This document shows positions 1 to 6,100 of a stretch of 11,387 nt of DNA, piece after piece. This DNA comes from Candidatus Aenigmatarchaeota archaeon (GTDB taxonomy: Archaea; Aenigmatarchaeota; Aenigmatarchaeia; QMZP01; JAFGSV01): contig CP070804.1 of NCBI GenBank assembly GCA_020343635.1, positions 423,277 to 434,663 on the forward strand. Direction: 5' to 3'. The notes below the pieces were generated by a model, which saw only the letters and a program-made list of their open reading frames with translations, had not been told where the DNA came from and made no database searches. How positions within the stretch are numbered: the stretch's first letter is position 1; each line of letters begins with the position of its first letter. The position numbers and the translations under genes were made by a program.

Positions 1-140
1 AAGAGGTACAGAGCGACATGCAGAAGGGGCAGGCGGCAGGCATAAGCGGAACACCGAGCTTCACCATAAACGGCAAACTGCTTGTCGGTGCACAGCCTTA
101 CGCGACCTTCGCTCAGGCAATAGAACAGGAACTGAGTTAA
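1..140 (+). CDS. DsbA-like thiol oxidoreductase, C-terminal end (5' truncated by window)
   Basis: Only the last 45 codons are present, read from base 3, with TAA at 138-140. The fragment carries the GTPSF cis-proline segment and the following strand (INGK..VGAQPY) typical of the end of thioredoxin-fold DsbA/Thioredoxin_4 proteins. The catalytic CXXC would lie upstream of the window. It matches the C-terminus of the complete DsbA-like gene at 1873-2610 at 28 of 45 residues by my own alignment, so the two are close paralogues. By family analogy it is probably an exported, membrane-anchored enzyme that makes, breaks or rearranges disulfides outside the membrane. A terminator-like hairpin follows directly. 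The product type is clear; its substrate is unknown. Confidence 0.85.
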   Translation, partial: EVQSDMQKGQAAGISGTPSFTINGKLLVGAQPYATFAQAIEQELS

Positions 141-185
141 AATTAACTGAACAGCGGGATTAATATTCCCGCAAGTTAATTTTTT
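141..185 (+). terminator. Terminator-like hairpin with T-run
   Basis: Directly after the stop codon, AATTAACT (141-148) pairs with AGTTAATT (174-181), and inside it GCGGGA (154-159) pairs with TCCCGC (167-172). Six T residues run from 180 to 185. The shape is that of an intrinsic terminator. Archaeal termination depends mainly on the T-run, so the stem could instead stabilise the 3' end or be an RNA element ahead of the mini-ORF at 202. Confidence 0.55.
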
Positions 186-201
186 GTAAGGAGGAGTCGT
201 T

Positions 202-225
202 ATGGGAGACGAAGGATGCTGCTGA
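202..225 (+). CDS. Seven-codon mini-ORF ending in Cys-Cys (MGDEGCC), possible leader peptide or micropeptide
   Basis: A strong SD (AAGGAGGA, 188-195) lies six bases before the ATG. The frame reads MGDEGCC and stops at TGA 223-225. Such a good SD before so short a frame is unlikely to be idle, but the ORF is too short to judge by homology or codon use. It lies between the terminator-like hairpin and the promoter of the regulator gene. The paired cysteine codons before the stop recall the other Cys-tailed products in this window (tails at 1793-1849 and 11025-11036). It may be a metal-binding micropeptide, a cysteine-sensing leader, or the remnant of a decayed gene. No function can be assigned. 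Confidence 0.3.
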   Translation: MGDEGCC

Positions 226-288
226 GATAAAGTAGATACTATTAATTTAATACTTTCTGAGCGCCGTTAGAAGGCAAGAAATATAACA

Positions 289-300
289 AAGTTATAAATA
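289..300 (+). promoter_or_regulatory. TATA-like promoter box for the membrane regulator gene
   Basis: GTTATAAATA (291-300) is preceded by A-rich bases that could serve as a BRE. It is centred about 25 nt before the ATG at 321, where transcription would begin. No SD precedes that ATG, so a leaderless transcript is the simplest reading. Confidence 0.5.
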
Positions 301-320
301 TGTGATAAAGAAGTAAGATA

Positions 321-815
321 ATGAGAAACAGAAATGTCGGATTTCTTATAGTGGCGATATCGGCACTGATAGGTTTCATAATATACTCGTTCAACAGGGC
401 GCTTACGGAAATAGTCAGCGCCTCCTGTTCTCATGGTGAAAGCTGCCCGATGTGGGGAACCCTGAATTTCCAGACCAATGTAAGCATGGCCGCAATGATC
501 TTCGTCGCTTTCATAGGCGTTTATCTGATAGTTTTCGGCGAGGAGAAACCAGTTTCACAAAGCAGGTCTTCCGGGACAGTTGTTAAGCCTAAAAAGAAGG
601 ATTACTCCCAAATCCTCGCTGATTTGGACGAAGAGGGAAGGAAGGTTCTCAATGCCATAATAGACGAAGACGGGACGATTTTCCAGTCACAGCTAGTCGA
701 GAAAACGGAACTTAGCAAGGTCAAAATGACCCGCATCCTTGACAGGCTTGAAGGCAAGGGCCTTGTTGAAAGAAAGAGACGCGGCATGACCAACGTCGTC
801 ATTCTGAAGCACTGA
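321..815 (+). CDS. Membrane-anchored winged-helix transcriptional regulator (COG2512-like)
   Basis: The protein has 164 residues. Two hydrophobic segments (about 7-25 and 54-72) flank a short loop, probably outside the cell, that carries C36, H38 and C42 in a CSHGESC pattern. A charged linker leads to a C-terminal winged helix-turn-helix (about 95-164) with MarR-like helices: SQLVEKTELSKVKMTRILDR, then a basic wing (ERKRRG). This matches the predicted archaeal membrane-associated regulators of COG2512. I infer that the loop senses a metal or the thiol redox state outside the membrane, and that the cytoplasmic domain controls nearby genes. It lies directly upstream of the HMA/Dsb/CopA unit, and a palindrome overlaps its own stop codon. 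The start lacks an SD and fits a leaderless mRNA. The fold is confident; the signal sensed and the targets are inferred. Confidence 0.8.
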   Translation: MRNRNVGFLIVAISALIGFIIYSFNRALTEIVSASCSHGESCPMWGTLNFQTNVSMAAMIFVAFIGVYLIVFGEEKPVSQSRSSGTVVKPKKKDYSQILADLDEEGRKVLNAIIDEDGTIFQSQLVEKTELSKVKMTRILDRLEGKGLVERKRRGMTNVVILKH

Positions 816-826
816 AACTAGTTTCA
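813..826. promoter_or_regulatory. Perfect 14-bp palindrome, candidate operator
   Basis: TGAAACTAGTTTCA is a perfect inverted repeat overlapping the TGA stop of the regulator gene and lying just upstream of the TATA-like box of the next gene. Its right arm GTTTCA recurs at 845-850 and 861-866, the latter touching the ATG. The position suits a binding site for the neighbouring winged-helix regulator, which is inferred and not shown. Confidence 0.45.
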
Positions 827-830
827 CATA

Positions 831-841
831 TCCATTAATAG
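831..841 (+). promoter_or_regulatory. TATA-like box upstream of HMA membrane protein
   Basis: The AT-rich element CATTAATA (833-840) lies about 30 nt before the ATG at 866. That gene has no SD, so transcription probably starts at or just before the ATG and drives the six-gene unit 866-6014. Confidence 0.35.
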
Positions 842-843
842 GC

Positions 844-867
844 TGTTTCATTCCCAGAATGTTTCAT
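844..867 (+). repeat. Direct repeat TGTTTCAT x2 over the transcription/translation start
   Basis: TGTTTCAT occurs at 844-851 and again at 860-867, where it covers the first two bases of the ATG at 866. Its core GTTTCA is also the right half of the palindrome at 813-826. The copies lie where transcription factor binding could block initiation. Confidence 0.4.
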
Positions 868-1852
868 GAGCAAAAAGTCTGCAAAGAAAAAAACAGCCTC
901 TGACGAGATAATAAGAATAAAGGGAATGACCTGCAAGAGCTGCGTCGAGAACATAGAGTCCGGCGTGGGCTCAATGGCGGGCGTCAAGGACGTCAAGGTC
1001 AGCCTCACAGAGGACAGCGCCTTCGTGAGATTCGATCCTTCCATAACAAATCTAAATAGTATAAAGAAGAAGATAAGCTCTCTGGGTTATTCTACCGGGA
1101 ATTACAAAGCAGAAAAGAAGCAGACAACATTCCTTCAGGGAGTATCATACGCTCTGCTTCCACATGTAGGATGCATAGCTTTCATAGCAGGATCAATACT
1201 TGGTGTCACATTGTTAATGGAATTCTTCAGGCCGCTTCTCATGAACAGGTGGTTCTTCCACATACTTGTGCTTATATCTATAGGATTCGCAACGCTTTCA
1301 TCTGCATTGTACCTAAAGAGAAATTCACTACTGTCAATGGCAGGAGCCAAAAGGAAATGGCAGTATCTGTCAACAATGTATGGTTCCACAGTGGGCATAA
1401 ACCTCGTCTTATTCCTAGTGATATTCCCACTACTTGCCAATGTATCAACTGTATCCGCGGCGGGTGTTACCGGAGCTGCAATCGCTTCAGGAGATTTCTC
1501 TGAGCTCGATGAGGGAGATGCCTACATTCAGCTCGCAGTTGACATACCCTGTCCTGGGCACGCACCACTGATAACGGAAGAACTCAAGACGACAGGCGGT
1601 ATCAGTGCAATACAGTTCAGCTTCCCGAATGTTTTCGACGTCGTTTACGACTCCGCAAAGACATCCAAAGAAGGTATGCTCTCCCTGGAGGTCTTCGAGG
1701 AGTATCCGGCGACCGTACTTGACGAAAGTACGAGTCAGGATGCAATAAAGGAGATCCAGCAGAAGCCATCGTACACAGCAACAGGAGGCAGCTGCTGCGG
1801 AGGCAGTAGCTGTGCAGGACCAACCGGCGGCTGCGGCTGCGGAGGATGGTGA
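866..1852 (+). CDS. HMA-domain membrane protein with three TM segments, second HMA-like domain and Cys-rich tail
   Basis: The protein has 328 residues. An N-terminal heavy-metal-associated domain (about 14-80) carries the CXXC metal site C23-C26 (GMTCKSC). Three hydrophobic segments follow at about 94-118, 131-150 and 175-197; the first contains H100 and C103 (LLPHVGCIAF). This places residues 198 onward outside the cell. That part starts with VTGAA and continues with a second HMA-like unit (about 221-284) in which CPGH (229-232) takes the place of CXXC. It ends in a Gly/Ser-rich tail with C310, C311, C316, C323 and C325. The plan of three TM segments plus HMA domains resembles MerT/MerP-type metal transfer proteins, so a role in moving Cu+ or another soft metal across the membrane is likely. 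Metal and direction are unknown. It opens the unit that ends with copA. Confidence 0.75.
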   Translation: MSKKSAKKKTASDEIIRIKGMTCKSCVENIESGVGSMAGVKDVKVSLTEDSAFVRFDPSITNLNSIKKKISSLGYSTGNYKAEKKQTTFLQGVSYALLPHVGCIAFIAGSILGVTLLMEFFRPLLMNRWFFHILVLISIGFATLSSALYLKRNSLLSMAGAKRKWQYLSTMYGSTVGINLVLFLVIFPLLANVSTVSAAGVTGAAIASGDFSELDEGDAYIQLAVDIPCPGHAPLITEELKTTGGISAIQFSFPNVFDVVYDSAKTSKEGMLSLEVFEEYPATVLDESTSQDAIKEIQQKPSYTATGGSCCGGSSCAGPTGGCGCGGW

Positions 1853-1861
1853 TAATTGTGG

Positions 1862-1867
1862 AAAGGA
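1862..1867 (+). promoter_or_regulatory. SD site deciding the start of the second DsbA-like gene
   Basis: AAAGGA ends five bases before ATG 1873. The alternative ATG at 1846 overlaps the upstream gene and has GGAGG touching it with no spacer, so 1873 is preferred. Confidence 0.5.
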
Positions 1868-1872
1868 ATAAT

Positions 1873-2610
1873 ATGATTTTGGGAATTATGGGTATTGTTC
1901 TAATAATTTCACTCATCAACGCTGTAAGTGTTTCGACATTGACTTCAAGACTGGATAAATTGTCTCTGGAGGGAAATGTTGTGGCCGCGGGTGTAGTAGA
2001 TGATGAACCAGTCATAGAAGTAAAAGAGGTTCAGCCACAGCAGGCACAACCTCAGCAGCCAGCTCCGGCTCCGTCACCACAGGCACCACCCACAGTTCAG
2101 GTAAGTGTAGATGATGATGCGGTCCTGGGAGAAGCGAACGCACCCATTACAATGATAGAGTTCAGTGATTATGAGTGTCCTTTCTGTACGAGATTCTGGG
2201 AACAGACGCTTCCCCAGATAAAGACAAATTATATAGATACCGGAAAGGTCAAGTTTGTCTACAGGGATTTCCCGCTTTCTTTCCATCCGAACGCACAGAA
2301 AGCTGCAGAGGCTGCTGAATGTGCAGGCGAGCAGGGAATGTACTGGGAGATGCACGATAAGCTTTTCGAGACAGGACAACTGGATGTTTCCAGCCTCAAG
2401 CAGCATGCAGTGAATCTTAATCTGGACTCTTCACAGTTCGACTCTTGCCTCGATTCAGGAAAGTATGCAAGCGAGGTTCAGAAAGACATGCAGGAGGGGG
2501 CTTCCGCCGGAGTGTCAGGCACACCGACGTTCTTCATAAATGGGATCAAAGTGGTCGGTGCTCAGCCTTACGCGGCATTCCAGCAGGTAATAGATGCACA
2601 ATTAGGATAA
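1873..2610 (+). CDS. DsbA-like extracytoplasmic thiol-disulfide oxidoreductase, signal-anchored
   Basis: From ATG 1873 the protein has 245 residues. An N-terminal hydrophobic segment (about 1-20) is probably an uncleaved anchor. A Pro/Gln-rich spacer (about 53-73) would hold the catalytic domain away from the membrane. The thioredoxin-fold domain (about 77-245) has the active site C102-P-F-C105, the RDFPLSFHP segment, and the cis-proline P218 in GTPTF. This is the Thioredoxin_4/DsbA layout common in archaea and Gram-positive bacteria. It should oxidise or isomerise cysteines of exported proteins, and the Cys-rich proteins encoded next door are obvious candidate clients (inference). The gene follows the HMA protein by 20 nt and is a close paralogue of the partial gene at 1-140. 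An in-frame start at 1846 would add nine residues but has poorer SD spacing. Confidence 0.88.
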   Translation: MILGIMGIVLIISLINAVSVSTLTSRLDKLSLEGNVVAAGVVDDEPVIEVKEVQPQQAQPQQPAPAPSPQAPPTVQVSVDDDAVLGEANAPITMIEFSDYECPFCTRFWEQTLPQIKTNYIDTGKVKFVYRDFPLSFHPNAQKAAEAAECAGEQGMYWEMHDKLFETGQLDVSSLKQHAVNLNLDSSQFDSCLDSGKYASEVQKDMQEGASAGVSGTPTFFINGIKVVGAQPYAAFQQVIDAQLG

Positions 2611-2624
2611 AGGAGGTTAATTAA

Positions 2625-3086
2625 ATGAACAAAATATTTGCAGGCGGTTTGGGTGTAATTGCCGTACTAGCATTAGCTGCAGTGCTTACGAGCGGGTTCG
2701 GTCTTTCCGGATCCTCTGTAACAGGAGCAGCTTCATCGAGTGGACAGTCAGGTGGAATTGTTGAAATCCCCCTGTCAGATATAACAGAAAACGCAAAGTT
2801 TTACGAATATGATTCCATAAGATTTTTTGCCGTAAAGGCATCAGACGGAACCATAAAGACAGGATTCGATGCATGTGATGTCTGTCATGCTTCCCGGAAA
2901 GGATACAGACAGGAAGGCGATTACATGATATGCAACAACTGCGGTAACAGGTATCCGATAACAGGGCTCGGCACTGAAAACCAAAACCCTGGCGGTTGCT
3001 GGCCAGGTTACCTTCCAAGCACAATAGACGGTGACAACCTTGTAATCAAGGAGTCTGATATTGAAGCTGGTGCATGGCGATTCTAA
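2625..3086 (+). CDS. DUF2318 family protein, predicted metal/Fe-S binding, membrane-anchored
   Basis: The protein has 153 residues. A hydrophobic N-terminal anchor (about 4-24) is followed by VTGAA and a Ser/Gly linker. The rest is a DUF2318 domain: IRFFAVKASDG, then FDACDVC (C84, C87), GYRQEGDYMICNNCGNRYP (C103, C106) and a final GGC (C125). These conserved cysteines are the probable metal or Fe-S ligands. DUF2318 domains are known next to, or fused with, FTR1-type iron permeases and P19-like iron proteins in bacteria. An FTR1 gene lies 3 kb downstream, so a role in iron uptake or electron supply on the outer face is likely. A strong SD (AGGAGGT, 2611-2617) sits eight bases before the ATG. 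The next gene starts on the last base of the stop codon. Confidence 0.85.
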   Translation: MNKIFAGGLGVIAVLALAAVLTSGFGLSGSSVTGAASSSGQSGGIVEIPLSDITENAKFYEYDSIRFFAVKASDGTIKTGFDACDVCHASRKGYRQEGDYMICNNCGNRYPITGLGTENQNPGGCWPGYLPSTIDGDNLVIKESDIEAGAWRF

Positions 3087-3457
3087 TGAACAGGAAAATC
3101 ACGTTTCTATCACTTTTTTTATTTGCGTTAGTCACAGCTTTCTTCGTGGCGTCTATTTCTGAAGCAGAGAGAGCGGAGAGTTTTGAAGACCGAAGATCAA
3201 GGATACTGGGCGAACTCTCACTCGCTATCGACGACGCGACGCTCGATGAAAGGTATTCGTGTTGTATAGACCCTCCTTGCACTATGTGCTACATGGGCAG
3301 CTGGATATGGGATGACGGCATATGCAGATGTGATGAAATGATCGCAAACGGCGAAGATGACAAGGTATGCCCCCAATGCGTCAGAGGTCTTGAGGAGGGT
3401 CAGTGTAAATATGCTAATAAAAGCATCTGTGAATTGAACCGGGAGGTGACTTCATGA
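3086..3457 (+). CDS. Secreted or membrane-anchored ten-cysteine protein, unknown function
   Basis: From ATG 3086, which overlaps the previous stop as TAATG, the protein has 123 residues; an in-frame ATG at 3074 would add four. A basic N-terminus and hydrophobic stretch (about 5-24) form a signal peptide or anchor. A charged, probably helical region (about 28-57) leads into a Cys-rich domain with C59, C60, C65, C68, C80, C82, C95, C98, C107 and C115, including CTMC, CRC and CPQC pairs and aromatic residues WIW. I recognise no named family, though similar short Cys-rich proteins occur in uncultivated archaeal and CPR-type genomes. Ten cysteines with three close pairs suit metal or Fe-S binding, or several disulfides. 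Its place between DUF2318 and an exported thioredoxin suggests that they act on one another. Confidence 0.75.
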   Translation: MNRKITFLSLFLFALVTAFFVASISEAERAESFEDRRSRILGELSLAIDDATLDERYSCCIDPPCTMCYMGSWIWDDGICRCDEMIANGEDDKVCPQCVRGLEEGQCKYANKSICELNREVTS

Positions 3458-3807
3458 AAGAGAAAAACTTTATGATACTGGCGGTAGTATTGATCATTAC
3501 CCTTTCATCAGCGGTTTACATCGTTGTAAGCCAACCCAAGGAAGGTAAATACGATGAATTCGCGCAGTGCCTTACAGAAAGCGGGGCAGCGATGTACGGC
3601 ACATCATGGTGTTCTCACTGCAATGATCAGAAGAATATGTTCGGCCAGTCTTTCAGCTACATAGATTTCACGGACTGTGATGCCAGTGATCTGTGCAGGG
3701 AAGCAGGTGTCAGAGCATATCCGACATGGATAATAAACGGCGTCCATTACACGGGATCAAAATCACTTCAAGAACTATCATCTCTTAGCGGTTGCAGCCT
3801 GGAGTGA
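3454..3807 (+). CDS. Membrane-anchored thioredoxin-fold protein, like the Trx domain linked to VKOR
   Basis: The protein has 117 residues. A signal anchor (about 6-26) is followed by a compact thioredoxin-fold domain with the active site W52-C53-S-H-C56 and the cis-proline P90 in AYPTW. The pattern FAQCLTESGAAMYGTSWCSHC, with extra cysteines C39, C75, C81 and C114, is that of the thioredoxin domains fused to or encoded beside vitamin K epoxide reductase homologues. Those pass electrons between membrane quinone chemistry and exported thiols; no VKOR gene lies in this window. It overlaps the ten-Cys gene by four bases (ATGA) and has its own SD (GGGAGGTGA, 3441-3449). That points to translational coupling and perhaps to a direct partnership. 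Confidence 0.82.
   Translation: MKEKNFMILAVVLIITLSSAVYIVVSQPKEGKYDEFAQCLTESGAAMYGTSWCSHCNDQKNMFGQSFSYIDFTDCDASDLCREAGVRAYPTWIINGVHYTGSKSLQELSSLSGCSLE
3801..3807 (+). promoter_or_regulatory. SD site deciding the copA start
   Basis: GGAGTGA ends five bases before ATG 3813. A TTG at 3792 would extend the frame by seven residues but has no SD and overlaps the previous gene, so 3813 is preferred. Confidence 0.5.
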
Positions 3808-3812
3808 TTACA

Positions 3813-6014
3813 ATGAAGAAGGCAAAGTTTTCTATCACAGGTATGCATTGCGCTAGCTGTGCTGCCAACATACAAAAAGCTCTGAGTTCTGCTGACGGTG
3901 TTCAGGAAGCCAACGTGAACTTCGCCACTGAAGAGGCTTCTGTCAAGTTTGACGAATCGAAGATGAACACAGACAAAATGATAAAGGTTATTGAAGGCCG
4001 CGGGTATAAGGCAGTCGAGAGTGACAAAAAAAGCCATGATCACGAAAAGGCTGAGAGGGAAAGGGAGGCGGGTCAACTGAAGAAGCTATTCCTAGCTTCT
4101 CTCACACTTTCAATTCCAGTTTTCATTATATCAATGCCTCTGAAATGGACAGGCGTAGTTCTTCCGTACCAGAATATCATACTTTTGCTTCTGACCACCC
4201 CGGTCCAGTTCATCGTGGGTTACAGGTTCTATAAGGGCGCCTTTTCGGCGCTTAAAGCCAAGACCGCTTCAATGGACACGCTGGTGGCGCTGGGCACTTC
4301 AGCCGCCTATTTTTACAGCCTTTTTGTCATGGCGTTTCCCGGCATACTGGGTAACGAGCTCTACTTCGAGACTTCCGCAGTGCTGATAACGTTCATCATA
4401 TTCGGAAGGTGGCTTGAAGCAATAACCAAGGGGAAGGCTTCGGAGGCCATTAAGAAGTTGATGGGACTACAGCCTAAAACCGCCACGGTTGTAAGGAAAG
4501 GCAAGGAGATCGACATACCCATTGAAGAAGTCAGGGTCGGAGACATCGTCATCGTTAAGCCCGGTCAGAAGATCCCTGTTGACGGCGTGATAGTCGAAGG
4601 ATTATCTTCTGTTGACGAGTCTATGATAAGTGGCGAAAGCATTCCCGTTGAAAAGAAAAAGGGCGACAGCGTCATAGGAGCCACCATAAACAAGCACGGA
4701 ACATTCAAGTTCAGGGCGACAAAAGTCGGGAAGGACACGACGCTTCACCAGATAATAAAGCTTGTTGAGGATGCGCAGGAAAGCAAGGCTCCCATACAGA
4801 GGCTTGCGGACAGGGTCAGCGCATATTTCGTTCCTGCCGTCATAATCATAGCTATTGCGGCTTTCTCTTTCTGGTATCTCGCGGCAGGACAGAGCTTCAT
4901 ATTCTCCCTGACTATATTTGTGGCTGTTATAATCATAGCATGTCCCTGCGCGCTGGGACTTGCCACTCCAACTGCCATCATGGTCGGAACCGGGAAGGGC
5001 GCGGAAAATGGAATTCTGATAAAGGGCGCGGAGGCGCTCGAAAATGCCCACAAACTGACCACTGTCGTGTTCGACAAAACGGGCACGCTGACGAAGGGCG
5101 AGCCGACCGTCACTGACATTGTTACACTTAATAAAGCTGACAAGAAAGATGCTCTGAAATACGCAGCGATAGCGGAGAAACGATCTGAACATCCTCTTGC
5201 CGAGGCGATCCTCAACGAGGCCAAAAAACAGAAAATGACCGTTCCTGACGCCAACTCTTTCAGGGCAGTACCAGGTCACGGTATAACAGCCAAGTATGGT
5301 GGTAAAACCATACTTCTCGGCAACCAGGAACTCATGAAGAAGCATGATATATCAACAGGCTCTGCCGAGGACAGAATTGCCTCCATGGAGAACGAAGGGA
5401 AGACAGTTATGATTCTTGCAGTGGGAAAGAAGCTCACAGGGCTTGTAGCTGTCGCAGATACACTGAAAGAATCCTCGAAAGAAGCCGTGAAGATGCTTAA
5501 TGGTATGGGAAAGCAGATCGTAATGATGACGGGAGACAACGAGAGGACAGCGAAAGCCATAGCTGGGCAACTGGGAATAGATCGTGTTCTTGCAGGTGTT
5601 CTCCCGGGTGGTAAGGAGAAGGAAATCGCCAAACTGCAGCAGGAAGGAGAAGTAGTTGCCATGGTGGGTGACGGGATAAATGATGCACCAGCTCTCGCGA
5701 AGGCGGACATAGGCATCGCCATAGGTGCGGGCTCTGATGTCGCTCTGGAGACCGGGCAGATAGTACTGGTGAACAATGACCCGGTTGACGCTGCCGCATC
5801 GATAGATCTCAGCAATTACACCATAAAGAAAATAAGGCAGAATCTTTTCTGGGCGTTCTTCTACAACTCCGTGGGCATCCCTGTAGCAGCAGGCATACTC
5901 TATCCTTTCACAGGATTCCTGCTCAATCCCATGGTAGCCGGAGCAGCCATGGCGTTCAGCTCCGTGTCCGTGGTTTCCAATTCGCTTCTTATGAAAAGAT
6001 ACAAGAAGAAGTGA
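3813..6014 (+). CDS. copA: CopA-type Cu+-translocating P-type ATPase (P1B-1)
   Basis: From ATG 3813 the protein has 733 residues, full length for the family. One N-terminal HMA domain holds the metal site C13-A-S-C16, and a short His/charged linker (KSHDHEK) leads to the membrane part. The actuator motif SGES (273-276), the transport site C377-P-C379 in CPCALGLATPTA, the phosphorylated D421 in DKTGTLT, the HP motif (H460-P461), MTGDN and GDGIND (619-624) are all intact. Near the C-terminus, YNSVGIP and MAFSSVSVVSNS match the TM7/TM8 signatures of Cu+ rather than Zn/Cd pumps. It should export Cu+ from the cytoplasm, for detoxification or to load copper into exported proteins. It is the last gene of the 866-6014 unit. 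No CsoR/CopY-type regulator is visible nearby. Confidence 0.95.
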   Translation: MKKAKFSITGMHCASCAANIQKALSSADGVQEANVNFATEEASVKFDESKMNTDKMIKVIEGRGYKAVESDKKSHDHEKAEREREAGQLKKLFLASLTLSIPVFIISMPLKWTGVVLPYQNIILLLLTTPVQFIVGYRFYKGAFSALKAKTASMDTLVALGTSAAYFYSLFVMAFPGILGNELYFETSAVLITFIIFGRWLEAITKGKASEAIKKLMGLQPKTATVVRKGKEIDIPIEEVRVGDIVIVKPGQKIPVDGVIVEGLSSVDESMISGESIPVEKKKGDSVIGATINKHGTFKFRATKVGKDTTLHQIIKLVEDAQESKAPIQRLADRVSAYFVPAVIIIAIAAFSFWYLAAGQSFIFSLTIFVAVIIIACPCALGLATPTAIMVGTGKGAENGILIKGAEALENAHKLTTVVFDKTGTLTKGEPTVTDIVTLNKADKKDALKYAAIAEKRSEHPLAEAILNEAKKQKMTVPDANSFRAVPGHGITAKYGGKTILLGNQELMKKHDISTGSAEDRIASMENEGKTVMILAVGKKLTGLVAVADTLKESSKEAVKMLNGMGKQIVMMTGDNERTAKAIAGQLGIDRVLAGVLPGGKEKEIAKLQQEGEVVAMVGDGINDAPALAKADIGIAIGAGSDVALETGQIVLVNNDPVDAAASIDLSNYTIKKIRQNLFWAFFYNSVGIPVAAGILYPFTGFLLNPMVAGAAMAFSSVSVVSNSLLMKRYKKK

Positions 6015-6044
6015 GTTCACACACATTTCCGAGCAGATAACATC

Positions 6045-6069
6045 TTTAAATATAACGTCGTTATATAAT
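6045..6069 (+). promoter_or_regulatory. Promoter region of the iron permease with overlapping 17-bp palindrome
   Basis: Two AT-rich TATA-like boxes, TTTAAATATAA (6045-6055) and TTATATAAT (6061-6069), lie 32-56 nt before ATG 6101. Between and over them lies the palindrome ATATAACG-T-CGTTATAT (6050-6066), an odd-centred perfect inverted repeat. A repressor bound there would cover the TATA box. An iron-dependent regulator is the natural guess given the gene behind it, but that is inference. Confidence 0.5.
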
Positions 6070-6100
6070 CACTTGTTCTCGATTAATGTATGTGATGTGA

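Noticed and set aside
202..270. Reading TGA 223 as selenocysteine to extend the mini-ORF to TAG 268
   Set aside because: The extension has no family resemblance and no SECIS element was recognised; TGA is a normal stop for several genes here.
4602..5345. 247-codon open frame on the minus strand inside copA
   Set aside because: It lies wholly antisense to an intact P-type ATPase with all motifs, and its translation resembles no family; it is a coding shadow.
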